Of a DNA stretch of 64,000 nt, positions 9,077 to 17,287 are shown one piece after another. Source of the stretch: Streptomyces sp. 2131.1 (lineage in GTDB: Bacteria > Actinomycetota > Actinomycetes > Streptomycetales > Streptomycetaceae); assembly GCF_900105515.1 (NCBI RefSeq), contig NZ_FNSY01000001.1:3162001-3226000 (forward strand). The letters run 5' to 3'. Below the pieces are notes generated by a model. It made no database searches. It saw only the letters and a list, made by a program, of their open reading frames with translations, and was not told where the DNA came from. Position 1 is the stretch's first letter; every line of letters starts with the position of its first letter. Made by a program: the position numbers and the translations under genes.

Positions 9077-9117
9077 GAGAAGGCCCCCGACCTGCACCGT
9101 CAGGCGGGGGCCTTCTC
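9077..9117 (+). terminator. gpmA terminator
   Basis: GAGAAGGCCCCCG at 9077-9089 pairs with CGGGGGCCTTCTC at 9105-9117: a perfect 13-base stem with a 15-base loop just beyond the gpmA stop. Confidence 0.8.
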
Positions 9118-9162
9118 GCGTGGTACTGCGGAGCACCGGCTTCCTCGCATAGGTTCGGCCCC

Positions 9163-9963
9163 GTGCCCGAACAGACGGCCGATCACCGGTCCACCATCGA
9201 AGCGATCCTCGACAACTGCCGCCGCTCGACGCTGCCGTATCAGCAGGCCCACCGCGGGGATTCCTTCGGGACGGCGTTCTGGTTCAACGATCTGGTGTCC
9301 GAGGACGACGACAGCGAGACGTACGTGCGGTACCTCATGACCGCGGGGGCGTCGACCCGGTACGACCTCGCCGAGATACGGCTGCGGCCCGAGCTGTCGG
9401 ACACGCCCATGAGCGCGAACGGCCTGATGATGCCGCGGTTCCAGGAAGGCTGGATACCGCTCGGCGACTCCGGCGTCTCGGTCCTGCCCGCCGCCGTGCT
9501 GCACGCGCTCGCGCGGCGGAAGAAGTGGGCGTGGGCGACCGACGAGATCACCGACGGCATCGCCGCGAAGCCGGAGGACATCGCACTGCTGGACGACGGT
9601 CCCTTGCCGGCGTACGCGCTGGGCCACGACGTGGGGCCGGACCGCACGCAGCGCGAACAGGCCGTGGTCATCGGGGAAGTCGCGCGCAGCGGTGACGGCC
9701 GTGAGTTCGTATGGCACGGGCACGCACCCCAAGGATGCGCCGGGGCGCCGGTCTTCGTCGGGCTCCACCTGGCGGACCGCAGCTTCAAGCTCGTGTGTCT
9801 CGGTGTGCTGTTGCCCGCCGAAGGCGAAGGCGAGACGACGCGTCATCCCGTGGCTACCTTCGATCACATACGTACAGCCGTACGGGATCTGTCGCAGCGA
9901 CCCGCTGACGACGCCGATGTCGCGGCGCCCGCCCCGACCCGGTGGTGGCGCAGGCGGAAGTGA
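9163..9963 (+). CDS. trypsin-like fold protein with missing catalytic residues
   Basis: A 266-residue protein, GTG start. It has the outline of a trypsin-like (S1) peptidase: GTAFWF near residue 36 as in GTGFWV strands, LMTAGAS near 65 where active proteases have TAAHC, GDSGVSVLPAAV near 105 at the Asp strand, and QGCAGAPVF near 192 where GxSGxP is expected. His is absent and the nucleophile position is Ala, so it would be catalytically dead. The last 10 residues are Trp/Arg-rich. No signal peptide. The fold assignment is inference. No clear operon partner. Confidence 0.65.
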   Translation: MPEQTADHRSTIEAILDNCRRSTLPYQQAHRGDSFGTAFWFNDLVSEDDDSETYVRYLMTAGASTRYDLAEIRLRPELSDTPMSANGLMMPRFQEGWIPLGDSGVSVLPAAVLHALARRKKWAWATDEITDGIAAKPEDIALLDDGPLPAYALGHDVGPDRTQREQAVVIGEVARSGDGREFVWHGHAPQGCAGAPVFVGLHLADRSFKLVCLGVLLPAEGEGETTRHPVATFDHIRTAVRDLSQRPADDADVAAPAPTRWWRRRK

Positions 9964-10021
9964 CGCCCGTCACCCCGCCCCCGTACCCTGACCCCACGCG
10001 GGGAAGAGCGGGAGGGCGGTC

Positions 10022-10270
10022 ATGGGTGAGCCGTTGAAGACCTTTGTCGGGGGTGCCGAGGTCGAGGTGCCCAACAGCATTCCGGCGATCCGTGACGCAT
10101 TGCCCGAGGAGCGGCGGGCGGAGTTCGAGCGGGCGATCAACGAGGCCGGGGTGCACGAGATCCAGGCCGTGATGCGGCACTGGATGCTGGAGGCCGTGCC
10201 CGATCCGGAGGCCGAACGGATCCTGGACCGGCTGGCGCGCGACGAGGCCGAGAGGCGGAGCGTCGCTTGA
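10022..10270 (+). CDS. small DUF6247-like protein, possible antitoxin
   Basis: An 82-residue acidic protein starting MGEPLKTFVGG, with a core SIPAIRDALPEERRAEFERAI...VMRHWMLEA that matches what I recall of the DUF6247 family. It overlaps the next gene by four bases (TTGA), the layout of type II toxin-antitoxin pairs with the antitoxin first. A GGGAGGGCGG ribosome site precedes the ATG. No obvious DNA-binding domain is visible. Antitoxin role is inferred from layout and family, not shown. Confidence 0.7.
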   Translation: MGEPLKTFVGGAEVEVPNSIPAIRDALPEERRAEFERAINEAGVHEIQAVMRHWMLEAVPDPEAERILDRLARDEAERRSVA

Positions 10271-10509
10271 GCTTCCGGATCTCCTACGCGCCGCCCGCCG
10301 ACGACACCCTGGCCAAGATGGGGGACGGTGACACCTTCCGGGACCGGATGGCGGTGACCCTGGGAGTCGAGCCGTACGGGCACGGGTCGACCGCCGTGAA
10401 GGGGGAGCACGATCGCCGTGAGGCGACGGTAGCCGGGGCGATCGTGCTCTACTACGTCTCCGGATCGGTCCTGACCGTCACCGTCGTACGGCTCGTCCCG
10501 CTGCCCTGA
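10267..10509 (+). CDS. small RelE/ParE-like protein, possible toxin
   Basis: An 80-residue protein with a TTG start inside the stop of the preceding gene (TTGA overlap). The order of elements suits a compact RelE/ParE fold: a helical start (APPADDTLAKM), GHGSTAVKGEHDRREATVAGAIVLYYVSGSVLTVTVVRLVPLP. The last third, with YYVSGSVLTVTVVRL, resembles the RelE strands (ixYxvxdxxvxVlxV). The typical Arg/Lys/His catalytic set cannot be assigned with confidence. Function inferred from context and shape. Confidence 0.65.
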   Translation: MSFRISYAPPADDTLAKMGDGDTFRDRMAVTLGVEPYGHGSTAVKGEHDRREATVAGAIVLYYVSGSVLTVTVVRLVPLP

Positions 10510-10528
10510 CTCCGGGTCAGGCTCCGGG

Positions 10529-11332
10529 TCAGGCGAGCTTCTTCGCCTGTGCGCCGATCACCGCGGTCGGCAGGTCGTAGTCGCCGCCACCGTCCATGGC
10601 TGCGAGGTTCATCGAGCTGAACGAGGCGAGCGTGGTGCCCTGGCGCAGAGCGGTGAGCTTGAAGGTCATCTTGTCGCCGCCCGACTCCACGCCCACGGTC
10701 CAGGCCGCCGCCTCCTCGCCGCCCTCGACCTGCTCCTCGGTGATCTTGGTGACCTTCTGCTTGTCCCCGGCGACGGTGAGCGCGAAGCCGCCCGCGCACT
10801 CCGTCGCGGCGGTGCGCAGCGAGGCCAGCGCCTCCTCGGCGCCCTTGCCGTCGTACGAGGCGAGCGTGGTCAGCGTGGTCGTGATGTCGAAGGCGGCCTT
10901 GAACGCCTCCTCCGGGTCCGCGGTGTCCTTGTCCGCGCCCTTCTTCGGCTCACTGGCCGCCTTGCGCTGCGTGGAGGCCGCGGGCGAACCGGCCTTGGCG
11001 CCCATCAGCAGGTCGCCGAAGACGTCGCAGGCGGCCTTGTCCGCGGTCACGTCCTTGGCGTCGACCGCGTCGGCCGGACCCGCCTTGGTGATCTTGTGAC
11101 CCTTGACGTCGCCCTGCGCCAGCGAGACCTTCTCCAGCTCGGCCGCGGACAGCGCCTTCGCGGACGCCTGGTCGGCGCCCTTGTCCGCGCCCTTCTCGGA
11201 CGGCTGGGCCGAGGAGCCGGCCGCCTTGCCGCCGTCCTTGTCGTCGCCGTCCGAACCACAGGCCGCGGTGAGCAGGGCCAGGGACATCACAGTGGCGGCA
11301 ACGGCGGTACGGCGTATGGCAGTGGGTCGCAT
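10529..11332 (-). CDS. lipoprotein of unknown function
   Basis: A 267-residue lipoprotein starting MRPTAIRRTAVAATVM, with lipobox LTAACGS. After it comes a low-complexity Asp/Lys/Gly/Ala-rich linker (about residues 25-60), then a domain with a pair of likely disulphide cysteines (AACDVFGDLL and ATECAGGF). This layout recalls Streptomyces and Mycobacterium sensor-domain lipoproteins of unknown ligand. The ATG at 11332 is chosen over a GTG at 11368 because the signal peptide starts there. It converges on the small toxin-like gene, 19 bases away. Confidence 0.8.
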   Translation of the reverse strand: MRPTAIRRTAVAATVMSLALLTAACGSDGDDKDGGKAAGSSAQPSEKGADKGADQASAKALSAAELEKVSLAQGDVKGHKITKAGPADAVDAKDVTADKAACDVFGDLLMGAKAGSPAASTQRKAASEPKKGADKDTADPEEAFKAAFDITTTLTTLASYDGKGAEEALASLRTAATECAGGFALTVAGDKQKVTKITEEQVEGGEEAAAWTVGVESGGDKMTFKLTALRQGTTLASFSSMNLAAMDGGGDYDLPTAVIGAQAKKLA

Positions 11333-11532
11333 GGCCCGTCCTTCTGTCTCAAAGTGTTTCGCCCGCACGAGAGCAGCCCCGCCGGGTTCGGCGCGGCTGT
11401 GAATGGGGGTGCGTGGGGGTGATCCAACTCTATGAGCCCGCTGTGGTTCAGCAAACCTTTACCGTGGGCATCGCAGGTGATCGTGACGACGTCGTGATCA
11501 CTTCGCGCACACGGTTCAGGGGGAGGCAGTCC

Positions 11533-12549
11533 GTGGCGATCGATTCCGTTCTCTCCGATGTGCTGGGCTCATTGGGCATACCACCCGACGCGGTCGCCTC
11601 ACGCGAACCGCTCACCGGGGGCACGTACAACGCCGTCACCCGCGTCCGCCTGACGGACGGCCGGGAGTGGGTGGTGAAGACGCCGCCTCCGAACTCCGGG
11701 GTGTGCCTGTCGTACGAACACGACCTGCTCGTCAACGAGGTGACGTACTACGACGCCTGCGCCTCGCTCGCCGAGGAGACCGCCGTGCCCGCCGTGGTAC
11801 GCGCCGAGCCGGCCCCGGCCGCTCCCGCGGGGGCGTACGTGGTCATGACCGCGCGCCCGGGACAGCCCTGGCACGAGCTGACCGGTGCGATGGCCGACGG
11901 CGAGGAGGCGCGGCTGCGCACCGCGCTCGGGCGGATCGTCGGCCGGCTGCACGGCGTGCCCTCGCCGGGCGGGTTCGGCTACCCCTCGGGCGCGCTCGGT
12001 CCGCTCGCGCCCACCTGGCGGGAGGCGTTCACGGGGATGACGGACGCGGTCCTGGACGACGCGCGGAGGTACGCGGCGCGGCTGCCCCGTACTGCGGCGG
12101 ACATCGGTGCCGTGCTCGGCGCGGTCTCGTACGTGCTGGACGACGTGACCCGGCCCGCGCTGGTCCACTTCGACCTGTGGCAGGGGAACATCCTGGTCAC
12201 CGGCGGTCCCGGGGAACGCCGGGTGGGCGGGGTCATCGACGGGGAGCGGATGTTCTGGGGCGACCCGGCCGCCGACTTCGTCTCGCTCGCCCTGTTCGGG
12301 GACATCGCGGACGACAAGGACTTCCTCGCCGGGTACGGGGAGGCGGCGCCGGGCGGTCCGGTGGAGTTCGACGGCTCGCTGCGGCTGCGGCTCGCGCTCT
12401 ACCGGGCGTATCTGTATCTGATCATGCTGGTGGAGACCGTGCCGCGCTCCACGTCCGGAGACCGGCTGGAGTGGACCTGGAACGAGGTCGCGCCCCGCCT
12501 GGAGGCCGCGCTGACGGAGATCGAGTCCGCGCCGCGCGGGCGGGAGTGA
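11533..12549 (+). CDS. aminoglycoside phosphotransferase / fructosamine kinase family protein
   Basis: A 338-residue kinase-fold protein (APH family). The ATP-binding lobe includes GGTYNAVTRVRLTDGREWVVKTPPP; the catalytic loop is LVHFDLWQGNILV (HxDxxxxN) and the metal Asp is in VIDGERMFWGDPAADF. The fold fits small-molecule kinases (aminoglycosides, amino sugars, homoserine-like substrates); the substrate is unknown. The GTG at 11533 is chosen because GGGAGG precedes it; the frame stays open upstream to 11413 without better signals. Next gene converges 7 bases away. Confidence 0.82.
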   Translation: MAIDSVLSDVLGSLGIPPDAVASREPLTGGTYNAVTRVRLTDGREWVVKTPPPNSGVCLSYEHDLLVNEVTYYDACASLAEETAVPAVVRAEPAPAAPAGAYVVMTARPGQPWHELTGAMADGEEARLRTALGRIVGRLHGVPSPGGFGYPSGALGPLAPTWREAFTGMTDAVLDDARRYAARLPRTAADIGAVLGAVSYVLDDVTRPALVHFDLWQGNILVTGGPGERRVGGVIDGERMFWGDPAADFVSLALFGDIADDKDFLAGYGEAAPGGPVEFDGSLRLRLALYRAYLYLIMLVETVPRSTSGDRLEWTWNEVAPRLEAALTEIESAPRGRE

Positions 12550-12556
12550 CGCGGGA

Positions 12557-13081
12557 TCAGCTCTCGGTACGCCTGGTCAGGTGCGCGAAGGCGTCGAGGT
12601 TACGGGTGGACTCGCCGCGGGACACCCGCCAGGCGTACTCCTTGCGGATCGCGGTCGCGAAACCGATCTCCAGCAGGGAGTTGAAGGCTCCGTCGGCGGC
12701 CTCCAGTACGGAGCCGAGCAGCCGGTCCACCTCTTCGGGCGTCACCACGGAGAGCGGCAGCTTGCCGGTGAGGTAGATGTCCCCGAGCGGGTCGATGGCG
12801 TAACTCACGCCGAACAGGCGCAGGTTGCGCTCCAGCAGCCAGCGGTGCACCGCCGCGTCGTTCTCGTCCGGGTGCCGGATGACGAACGCGTTGAGCGAGA
12901 GGCTGTGGGCGCCCACGATCAGGGAGCAGGTGGTGGCGAGCTTCCGGGTGCCGGGGAGCTGGACGACGTAATTGCCCGGCGCGGGGCTCTCCCAGTCGAG
13001 CCCGGCATCCGCGAGGGCCGCTTCGAGGACCTGGGCGGCCCGGGTGACCTCGTTCTTCGCCGGTACGGGTGCGTCAGCCAT
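12557..13081 (-). CDS. YbjN domain-containing protein
   Basis: A 174-residue cytosolic protein of the YbjN/type III chaperone-like fold: VQLPGTRKLATTCSLIVG, VIRHPDENDAAVHRWLLERN, GDIYLTGKLPLSVVTPEEVDRLLG. Orthologues sit directly beside mshA in actinomycetes (Rv0487 beside mshA in Mycobacterium), and here it is about 90 bases downstream of mshA on the same strand, so the two are probably one operon. Biochemical role unknown. Confidence 0.85.
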   Translation of the reverse strand: MADAPVPAKNEVTRAAQVLEAALADAGLDWESPAPGNYVVQLPGTRKLATTCSLIVGAHSLSLNAFVIRHPDENDAAVHRWLLERNLRLFGVSYAIDPLGDIYLTGKLPLSVVTPEEVDRLLGSVLEAADGAFNSLLEIGFATAIRKEYAWRVSRGESTRNLDAFAHLTRRTES

Positions 13082-13170
13082 GTTTCGAGCGTACGTCAGC
13101 CGGTAAGGGCGCGCGGTCCGGGGCGGGGGCGCGCGGTTTCACCTGTGCCGGGTGCGGGAAGGGCGCGAGG

Positions 13171-14535
13171 TCACACGTGGCGGGTGCGGGTCCGCCTGCG
13201 GTGTTCCTGGATCGCCTCCGTGTACACCTCGGCGGTGGCGGCCGCCGCCGTGTCCCAGCCGAACCGCTGGGCGTGCTCCGCCGCCGCCCCGCCCATCCGG
13301 GCGACGAGCTCGGGCGCCGCGGCGAACCGCTCCAGCGCCTGCGCGTACGCCGCCGGGTCGTGCCCCGGGACGAGAAAGCCGCTGACCCCGTCGCGCACGG
13401 CCACCGGGAGGCCGCCCACGGCCGCCGCGACGACCGGCGTCCCGGCCGCCTGGGCCTCGACCGCGACCAGGCCGAAGGACTCGCTGTAGGAGGGCATGAC
13501 CAGCACGGACGCGGCCCGGAACCAGTCGGCGAGCTGGTCCTGCCCGACCGGCGGGTGGAACCGTACGACGTCCGCGATGCCCAGCCGGGCCGCGAGCTTC
13601 TGAAGCCCCTCCGGCTTGGCGAGGCCGCTGCCGCTGGGGCCGCCGACGACGGGCACGACGATCCGTGAGCGGAGCGACGGGTCGCGGTCGAGCAGCACGG
13701 CGACGGCGCGCAGCAGCACGTCCGGGGCCTTCAGCGGCTGTATGCGGCCGGCGAAGAGGGGGATCAGCGCGTCCTGCGGCAGACCCAGGCGGTCGCGGGC
13801 GGCGGCGCGGCCGTCGGCGGGGCGGAAGCGGTCGAGGTTGACCCCGGGGTGGACGACCGCGACGGCGTGCGGATCGGCGTCGTAGAAGCGGACGAGCTCG
13901 TCGGCCTCCTCGGCGGTGTTCGCGATCAGCCGGTCGGCCGCGTCGACGATCTGTGTCTCGCCGATGACCCGGGCGGCGGGCTCGGGGGTGTCGCCCTCGG
14001 CGAGCGCGGCATTCTTGACCTTGGCCATGGTGTGCATGGCGTGCACGAGGGGAACGCCCCAGCGCTGCGCGGCGAGCCAGCCTACGTGTCCGGAGAGCCA
14101 GTAGTGGGAATGGACGAGGTCGTAGTAGCCGGGGCGCTGGCCGGCCCACGCCTGCATCACGCCGTGCGTGAAGGCGCAGAGCTGGGCGGGCAGCTCCTCC
14201 TTGGCCAGGCCCTCGTACGGTCCCGCGTCGACGTGCCGGACGAGGACGCCGGGCGCCAGCTCCACGGCGGCGGGCAGGCCGCCGGTGGTGGAGCGCGTGA
14301 AGATCTCGACCTCGATGTTGATGGCCGCGAGCCGCTTGGCCAGCTCCACGATGTACACGTTCATGCCACCGGCGTCGCCCGTCCCCGGCTGGTGCAGCGG
14401 GGAGGTGTGCACGGAGAGCATCGCGATGCGGCGGGGCCTGCGGTGACCGGCGGTGAAGGAGCCGGTGAGTCCTGCGGGGAACCTGAGACGCGGTGCGCCA
14501 CGACTGCTGCCGAGCCGAGAGACGTACTGGGTCAC
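13171..14535 (-). CDS. mshA: D-inositol 3-phosphate glycosyltransferase MshA
   Basis: First committed enzyme of mycothiol synthesis: transfers GlcNAc from UDP-GlcNAc to 1L-inositol-1-phosphate. The 454-residue GT-B fold (GT4) protein shows [29 protein letters not shown] with the glycine loop, HSHYWLSG, the [16 protein letters not shown] stretch, [10 protein letters not shown], and the nucleotide-sugar signature [19 protein letters not shown]. The GTG at 14535 has GAGGAGG about ten bases upstream. Divergent from a methyltransferase gene; YbjN follows. mshD lies about 28 kb away. Confidence 0.96.
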   Translation of the reverse strand: MTQYVSRLGSSRGAPRLRFPAGLTGSFTAGHRRPRRIAMLSVHTSPLHQPGTGDAGGMNVYIVELAKRLAAINIEVEIFTRSTTGGLPAAVELAPGVLVRHVDAGPYEGLAKEELPAQLCAFTHGVMQAWAGQRPGYYDLVHSHYWLSGHVGWLAAQRWGVPLVHAMHTMAKVKNAALAEGDTPEPAARVIGETQIVDAADRLIANTAEEADELVRFYDADPHAVAVVHPGVNLDRFRPADGRAAARDRLGLPQDALIPLFAGRIQPLKAPDVLLRAVAVLLDRDPSLRSRIVVPVVGGPSGSGLAKPEGLQKLAARLGIADVVRFHPPVGQDQLADWFRAASVLVMPSYSESFGLVAVEAQAAGTPVVAAAVGGLPVAVRDGVSGFLVPGHDPAAYAQALERFAAAPELVARMGGAAAEHAQRFGWDTAAAATAEVYTEAIQEHRRRTRTRHV

Positions 14536-14746
14536 GTCGTCCGTCCTCCTCGCTGGGCCCCGGTGCCGGCATGGTTCACGGCATGGCACCGAAGGGGCGC
14601 ACGGTCCCTTCGAAGGTGGGGAACAGCGGAATCCCTCCTTTCATTTCCGCTTTGCCAAATCATTACGGTGTACACGCGGCGTGTCGTCACGATGCTCTGC
14701 TGCCCGCCCTGCGCCCGCATCCGCCCGGATCGTTACGCTCTGTGTC

Positions 14747-15526
14747 ATGCGCCCGATCGGCACCGCGACCCGCGGGACCACCAACCCGAACCGGCTGCGC
14801 CGCATGGACCGCTGGATCGCCGCCACGCACGGCCCCGCCCTGCGCCGCGCCGACTCCCCCGTCGCCGTCGACCTCGGTTACGGCGCCGCCCCCTGGACCG
14901 CCGTCGAGCTGCTGGAGCGCCTGCGCACCGCCGAGCCGCGCACGACGGTGGTCGGAATCGAGATCTCCCCCGAGCGGGTGGCCGCCGCGCAGCCGTACGT
15001 GCGCGACGGCCTCACCTTCCGGCACGGCGGCTTCGAGATCCCGCTGCCGGAACGGCCGGTGCTGATCCGCGCGGCGAACGTGCTGCGCCAGTACGACGAG
15101 GCCGAGGTGGCGGCCGTCTGGCAGCGGCTGTGCGACCGGCTGACCCCGGACGGACTGCTGGTGGAGGGCACCTGCGACGAGATCGGGCGCCGGCACGTGT
15201 GGGTGGCCCTGGGGCCGGAGGGGCCGCGCACGGTGACGTTCGCGACCCGGCTCGGCTCGCTGGACCGCCCGTCCGATCTCGCCGAGCGGCTGCCGAAGGC
15301 ACTGATCCACCGCAATGTCCCGGGCGAGCGGGTGCACGCGTTCCTGCGCGACTTCGACCGCGCGTGGGCGGCCGCGGCGCCGTACGCGTCACTGGGTGCC
15401 CGGCAGCGCTGGATCACGGCGGTGCGGGCGCTGTCCGGCGACTGGCCGCTGACGGACGGGGTACGTCGGTGGCGCCAGGGCGAGGTCACGGTGGAGTGGG
15501 CGGCGCTGAAGCCCGGGGGGTCGTGA
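14747..15526 (+). CDS. class I SAM-dependent methyltransferase-like protein
   Basis: A 259-residue protein with a Rossmann methyltransferase start: VAVDLGYGAAPWTAVELLERL (motif I with G-x-G), then VVGIEISPERVAAAQ (motif II acidic residue). After this come RHGGFEIPLPERPVLIRAANVLRQY and a long C-terminal region. The ATG at 14747 gives MRPIGTATRGTT. Substrate not evident; it could act on a small molecule. It is divergent from mshA with about 210 bases of low-coding sequence between. Confidence 0.82.
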   Translation: MRPIGTATRGTTNPNRLRRMDRWIAATHGPALRRADSPVAVDLGYGAAPWTAVELLERLRTAEPRTTVVGIEISPERVAAAQPYVRDGLTFRHGGFEIPLPERPVLIRAANVLRQYDEAEVAAVWQRLCDRLTPDGLLVEGTCDEIGRRHVWVALGPEGPRTVTFATRLGSLDRPSDLAERLPKALIHRNVPGERVHAFLRDFDRAWAAAAPYASLGARQRWITAVRALSGDWPLTDGVRRWRQGEVTVEWAALKPGGS

Positions 15527-15768
15527 GGGGGCGCGTATCCGCGATGCCACGGTGCGCCCCCGTCGCACCGGGATTCACCCGTTCGGTGGGAACGGCGGAC
15601 TGGCACCGTTCGTCGGAGTCTGTGGAGCACCGATGGGGTGGGGTTGGCGGGGAGTGACGAATCAGCGAAGTGGTGCCCGTAGGCCGGGATGTGTCTGCCT
15701 CTGTTGCTTTTCGGTACGGCATGGCACGATCTCGTCGAGACCACATGTTACTGACGGTTAATCAGATT

Positions 15769-15801
15769 GTTGGGACTGCTCGAACAGTTGGGAACTGCTC
15801 G
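15769..15801 (+). repeat. direct repeat upstream of NlpC/P60 gene
   Basis: GTTGGGACTGCTCG at 15769-15782 recurs as GTTGGGAACTGCTCG at 15787-15801, an 18-base step. The second copy reaches the ribosome site of the NlpC/P60 gene, so it could be a paired operator. Confidence 0.5.
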
Positions 15802-15813
15802 GAGGGGGAGCTC

Positions 15814-16893
15814 GTGTACCGACGTCACTGTGGAGCCGCCGCGATCACTCTGGTCTGCGCGCTGGCGGTCCTCGCCTCGCCCGCCCAGGCGTTCGCCGCC
15901 CCGGCACCGCCCGGAGCGGACGGACCCGACGCCGCCGTCACGGCCACGGGATCCGGCGGGAAGACCCTCGAAGAGGTGCGGGCCGAGATCGACGAGCTGT
16001 ACCTCAAGGCGGGCGCCGCCACGGACGCGTACAACCTCGCCGAGGAGAAGGCGAAGAAGCAGTCGGGCGAGCTCGTCGAGCTGACGCAGGCCATAGCCGA
16101 GGGCCAGGCGAAGATCGCCGACCTCAAGAGCCGGGCGGGCGCCCAGGCCCGCGAGCAGTACCGCAACGCCGGACTGCCGCCCGGCGCACAGCTCATGCTC
16201 AGCGGCGACCCGCAGCTCTTCCTCGACGGGATCAGCCGCGCCCGCCAGGGCCAGCAGGCCACCAAGGGACTCCTGGGACAACTGACCAGGTCGCAGGAGG
16301 ACTTGGAGACCTACACCAAGGACGCCAACACCAACTGGGCCAAGCTCGAGGCGAACCGGGTCAAGCAGGCCAAGGCGAAGAAGAAGATCAACGCGCAGAT
16401 AGCGGCGGCGAAGAAGCTGGAGTCGCGGCTGGAGAAGGAGGAGCGCGCCCGGCTCCTCAAGATGGAGCAGGAGGAGGCGAACCGGGCCCAGACCACCTGG
16501 CTCGGCTCCGGAGCGCTGAAGGAGATCAACCGCGAGGCGAGCCCGCTCGGCAAGAAGGCAGTGGCCTTCGCGACCGCGCAGATCGGCAAGCCGTACGTGT
16601 GGGGCGCGGAGGGCCCCAAGTCGTACGACTGCTCCGGGCTCACGTCCCAGGCATGGGCGGCGGCGGGCCGCCCGATCCCGCGCACCTCGCAGGAACAGTG
16701 GCGCCTGCTCCCCCACATCGAGATCAAGGACATGCGCCCCGGCGACCTGATCATCTACCACGCGGACGCCACGCACGTCGGCATGTACGTGGGCGACGGC
16801 CGGATCGTCCACGCCCCGCGCCCCGGCCGCGACGTCACTCTGGCGGGCGCCGGCTCGATGCAGATACTCGGCGTGGTCCGGCCCGACGCGTAG
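15814..16893 (+). CDS. secreted NlpC/P60 peptidoglycan endopeptidase with coiled coil
   Basis: A 359-residue secreted cell-wall hydrolase. The GTG at 15814 follows GGAGGGGGA and opens a clean signal peptide (MYRRHCGAAAITLVCALAV...AQAFA). Residues about 50-245 are Lys/Glu/Ala/Gln-rich coiled coil. The C-terminal NlpC/P60 domain has the catalytic Cys in YDCSGLTSQAWAAAG and His in DATHVGMYVGDGRIVHAP, which cleave D-Glu-Dap bonds of stem peptides. This is the RipA/SwlA-type layout, where the coiled coil restrains activity. Monocistronic. Confidence 0.92.
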   Translation: MYRRHCGAAAITLVCALAVLASPAQAFAAPAPPGADGPDAAVTATGSGGKTLEEVRAEIDELYLKAGAATDAYNLAEEKAKKQSGELVELTQAIAEGQAKIADLKSRAGAQAREQYRNAGLPPGAQLMLSGDPQLFLDGISRARQGQQATKGLLGQLTRSQEDLETYTKDANTNWAKLEANRVKQAKAKKKINAQIAAAKKLESRLEKEERARLLKMEQEEANRAQTTWLGSGALKEINREASPLGKKAVAFATAQIGKPYVWGAEGPKSYDCSGLTSQAWAAAGRPIPRTSQEQWRLLPHIEIKDMRPGDLIIYHADATHVGMYVGDGRIVHAPRPGRDVTLAGAGSMQILGVVRPDA

Positions 16894-17287
16894 TCCTCGG
16901 ACGGACGGCGAGCCGTGGCGGTGCGCCGCGGGCGCGGGTGCGCCGGGGGCTGGTGCGCCGGGCGGCGGCGCCCCCCGGCGGACCGGGTCGTGCCCCGGCG
17001 GACCGGCCGGGGCCCAAGCGGACTGCGGCGGCGCCCCCAACCCCGCGTGAGGCGGGCCACTTCGCGCGTCACGGGCCGCGTGACCTTTGTCATGTCGGTG
17101 CGGCCCCCGTATCGCGGCGCAGCGTGCCTGATCCGTGGTGGGACGCGGCTTATGGCGGTGCGTATGCCGGACGGCGCCCGCGGGTCGGCATTCCGTTCGT
17201 GCGGGCCGTAACGCTATGGTCCCCGTCTGGCGGAACGTCGTTCGTCGTTCCGCCGCGCCCTCGGGGGAGGGAAGGAAACCCGAACCG
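16894..17287. other. 394-base intergenic region
   Basis: Extremely GC-rich, repetitive CGG/GCC sequence in its first 150 bases, then ordinary intergenic DNA leading to the GGGAGGGAAGG ribosome site of the next gene. I see no gene, RNA or clear operator. Confidence 0.5.

Noticed and set aside
15527..15813. c-di-AMP (ydaO) riboswitch before the NlpC/P60 gene
   Set aside because: The conserved ydaO sequence blocks are not present in this leader.
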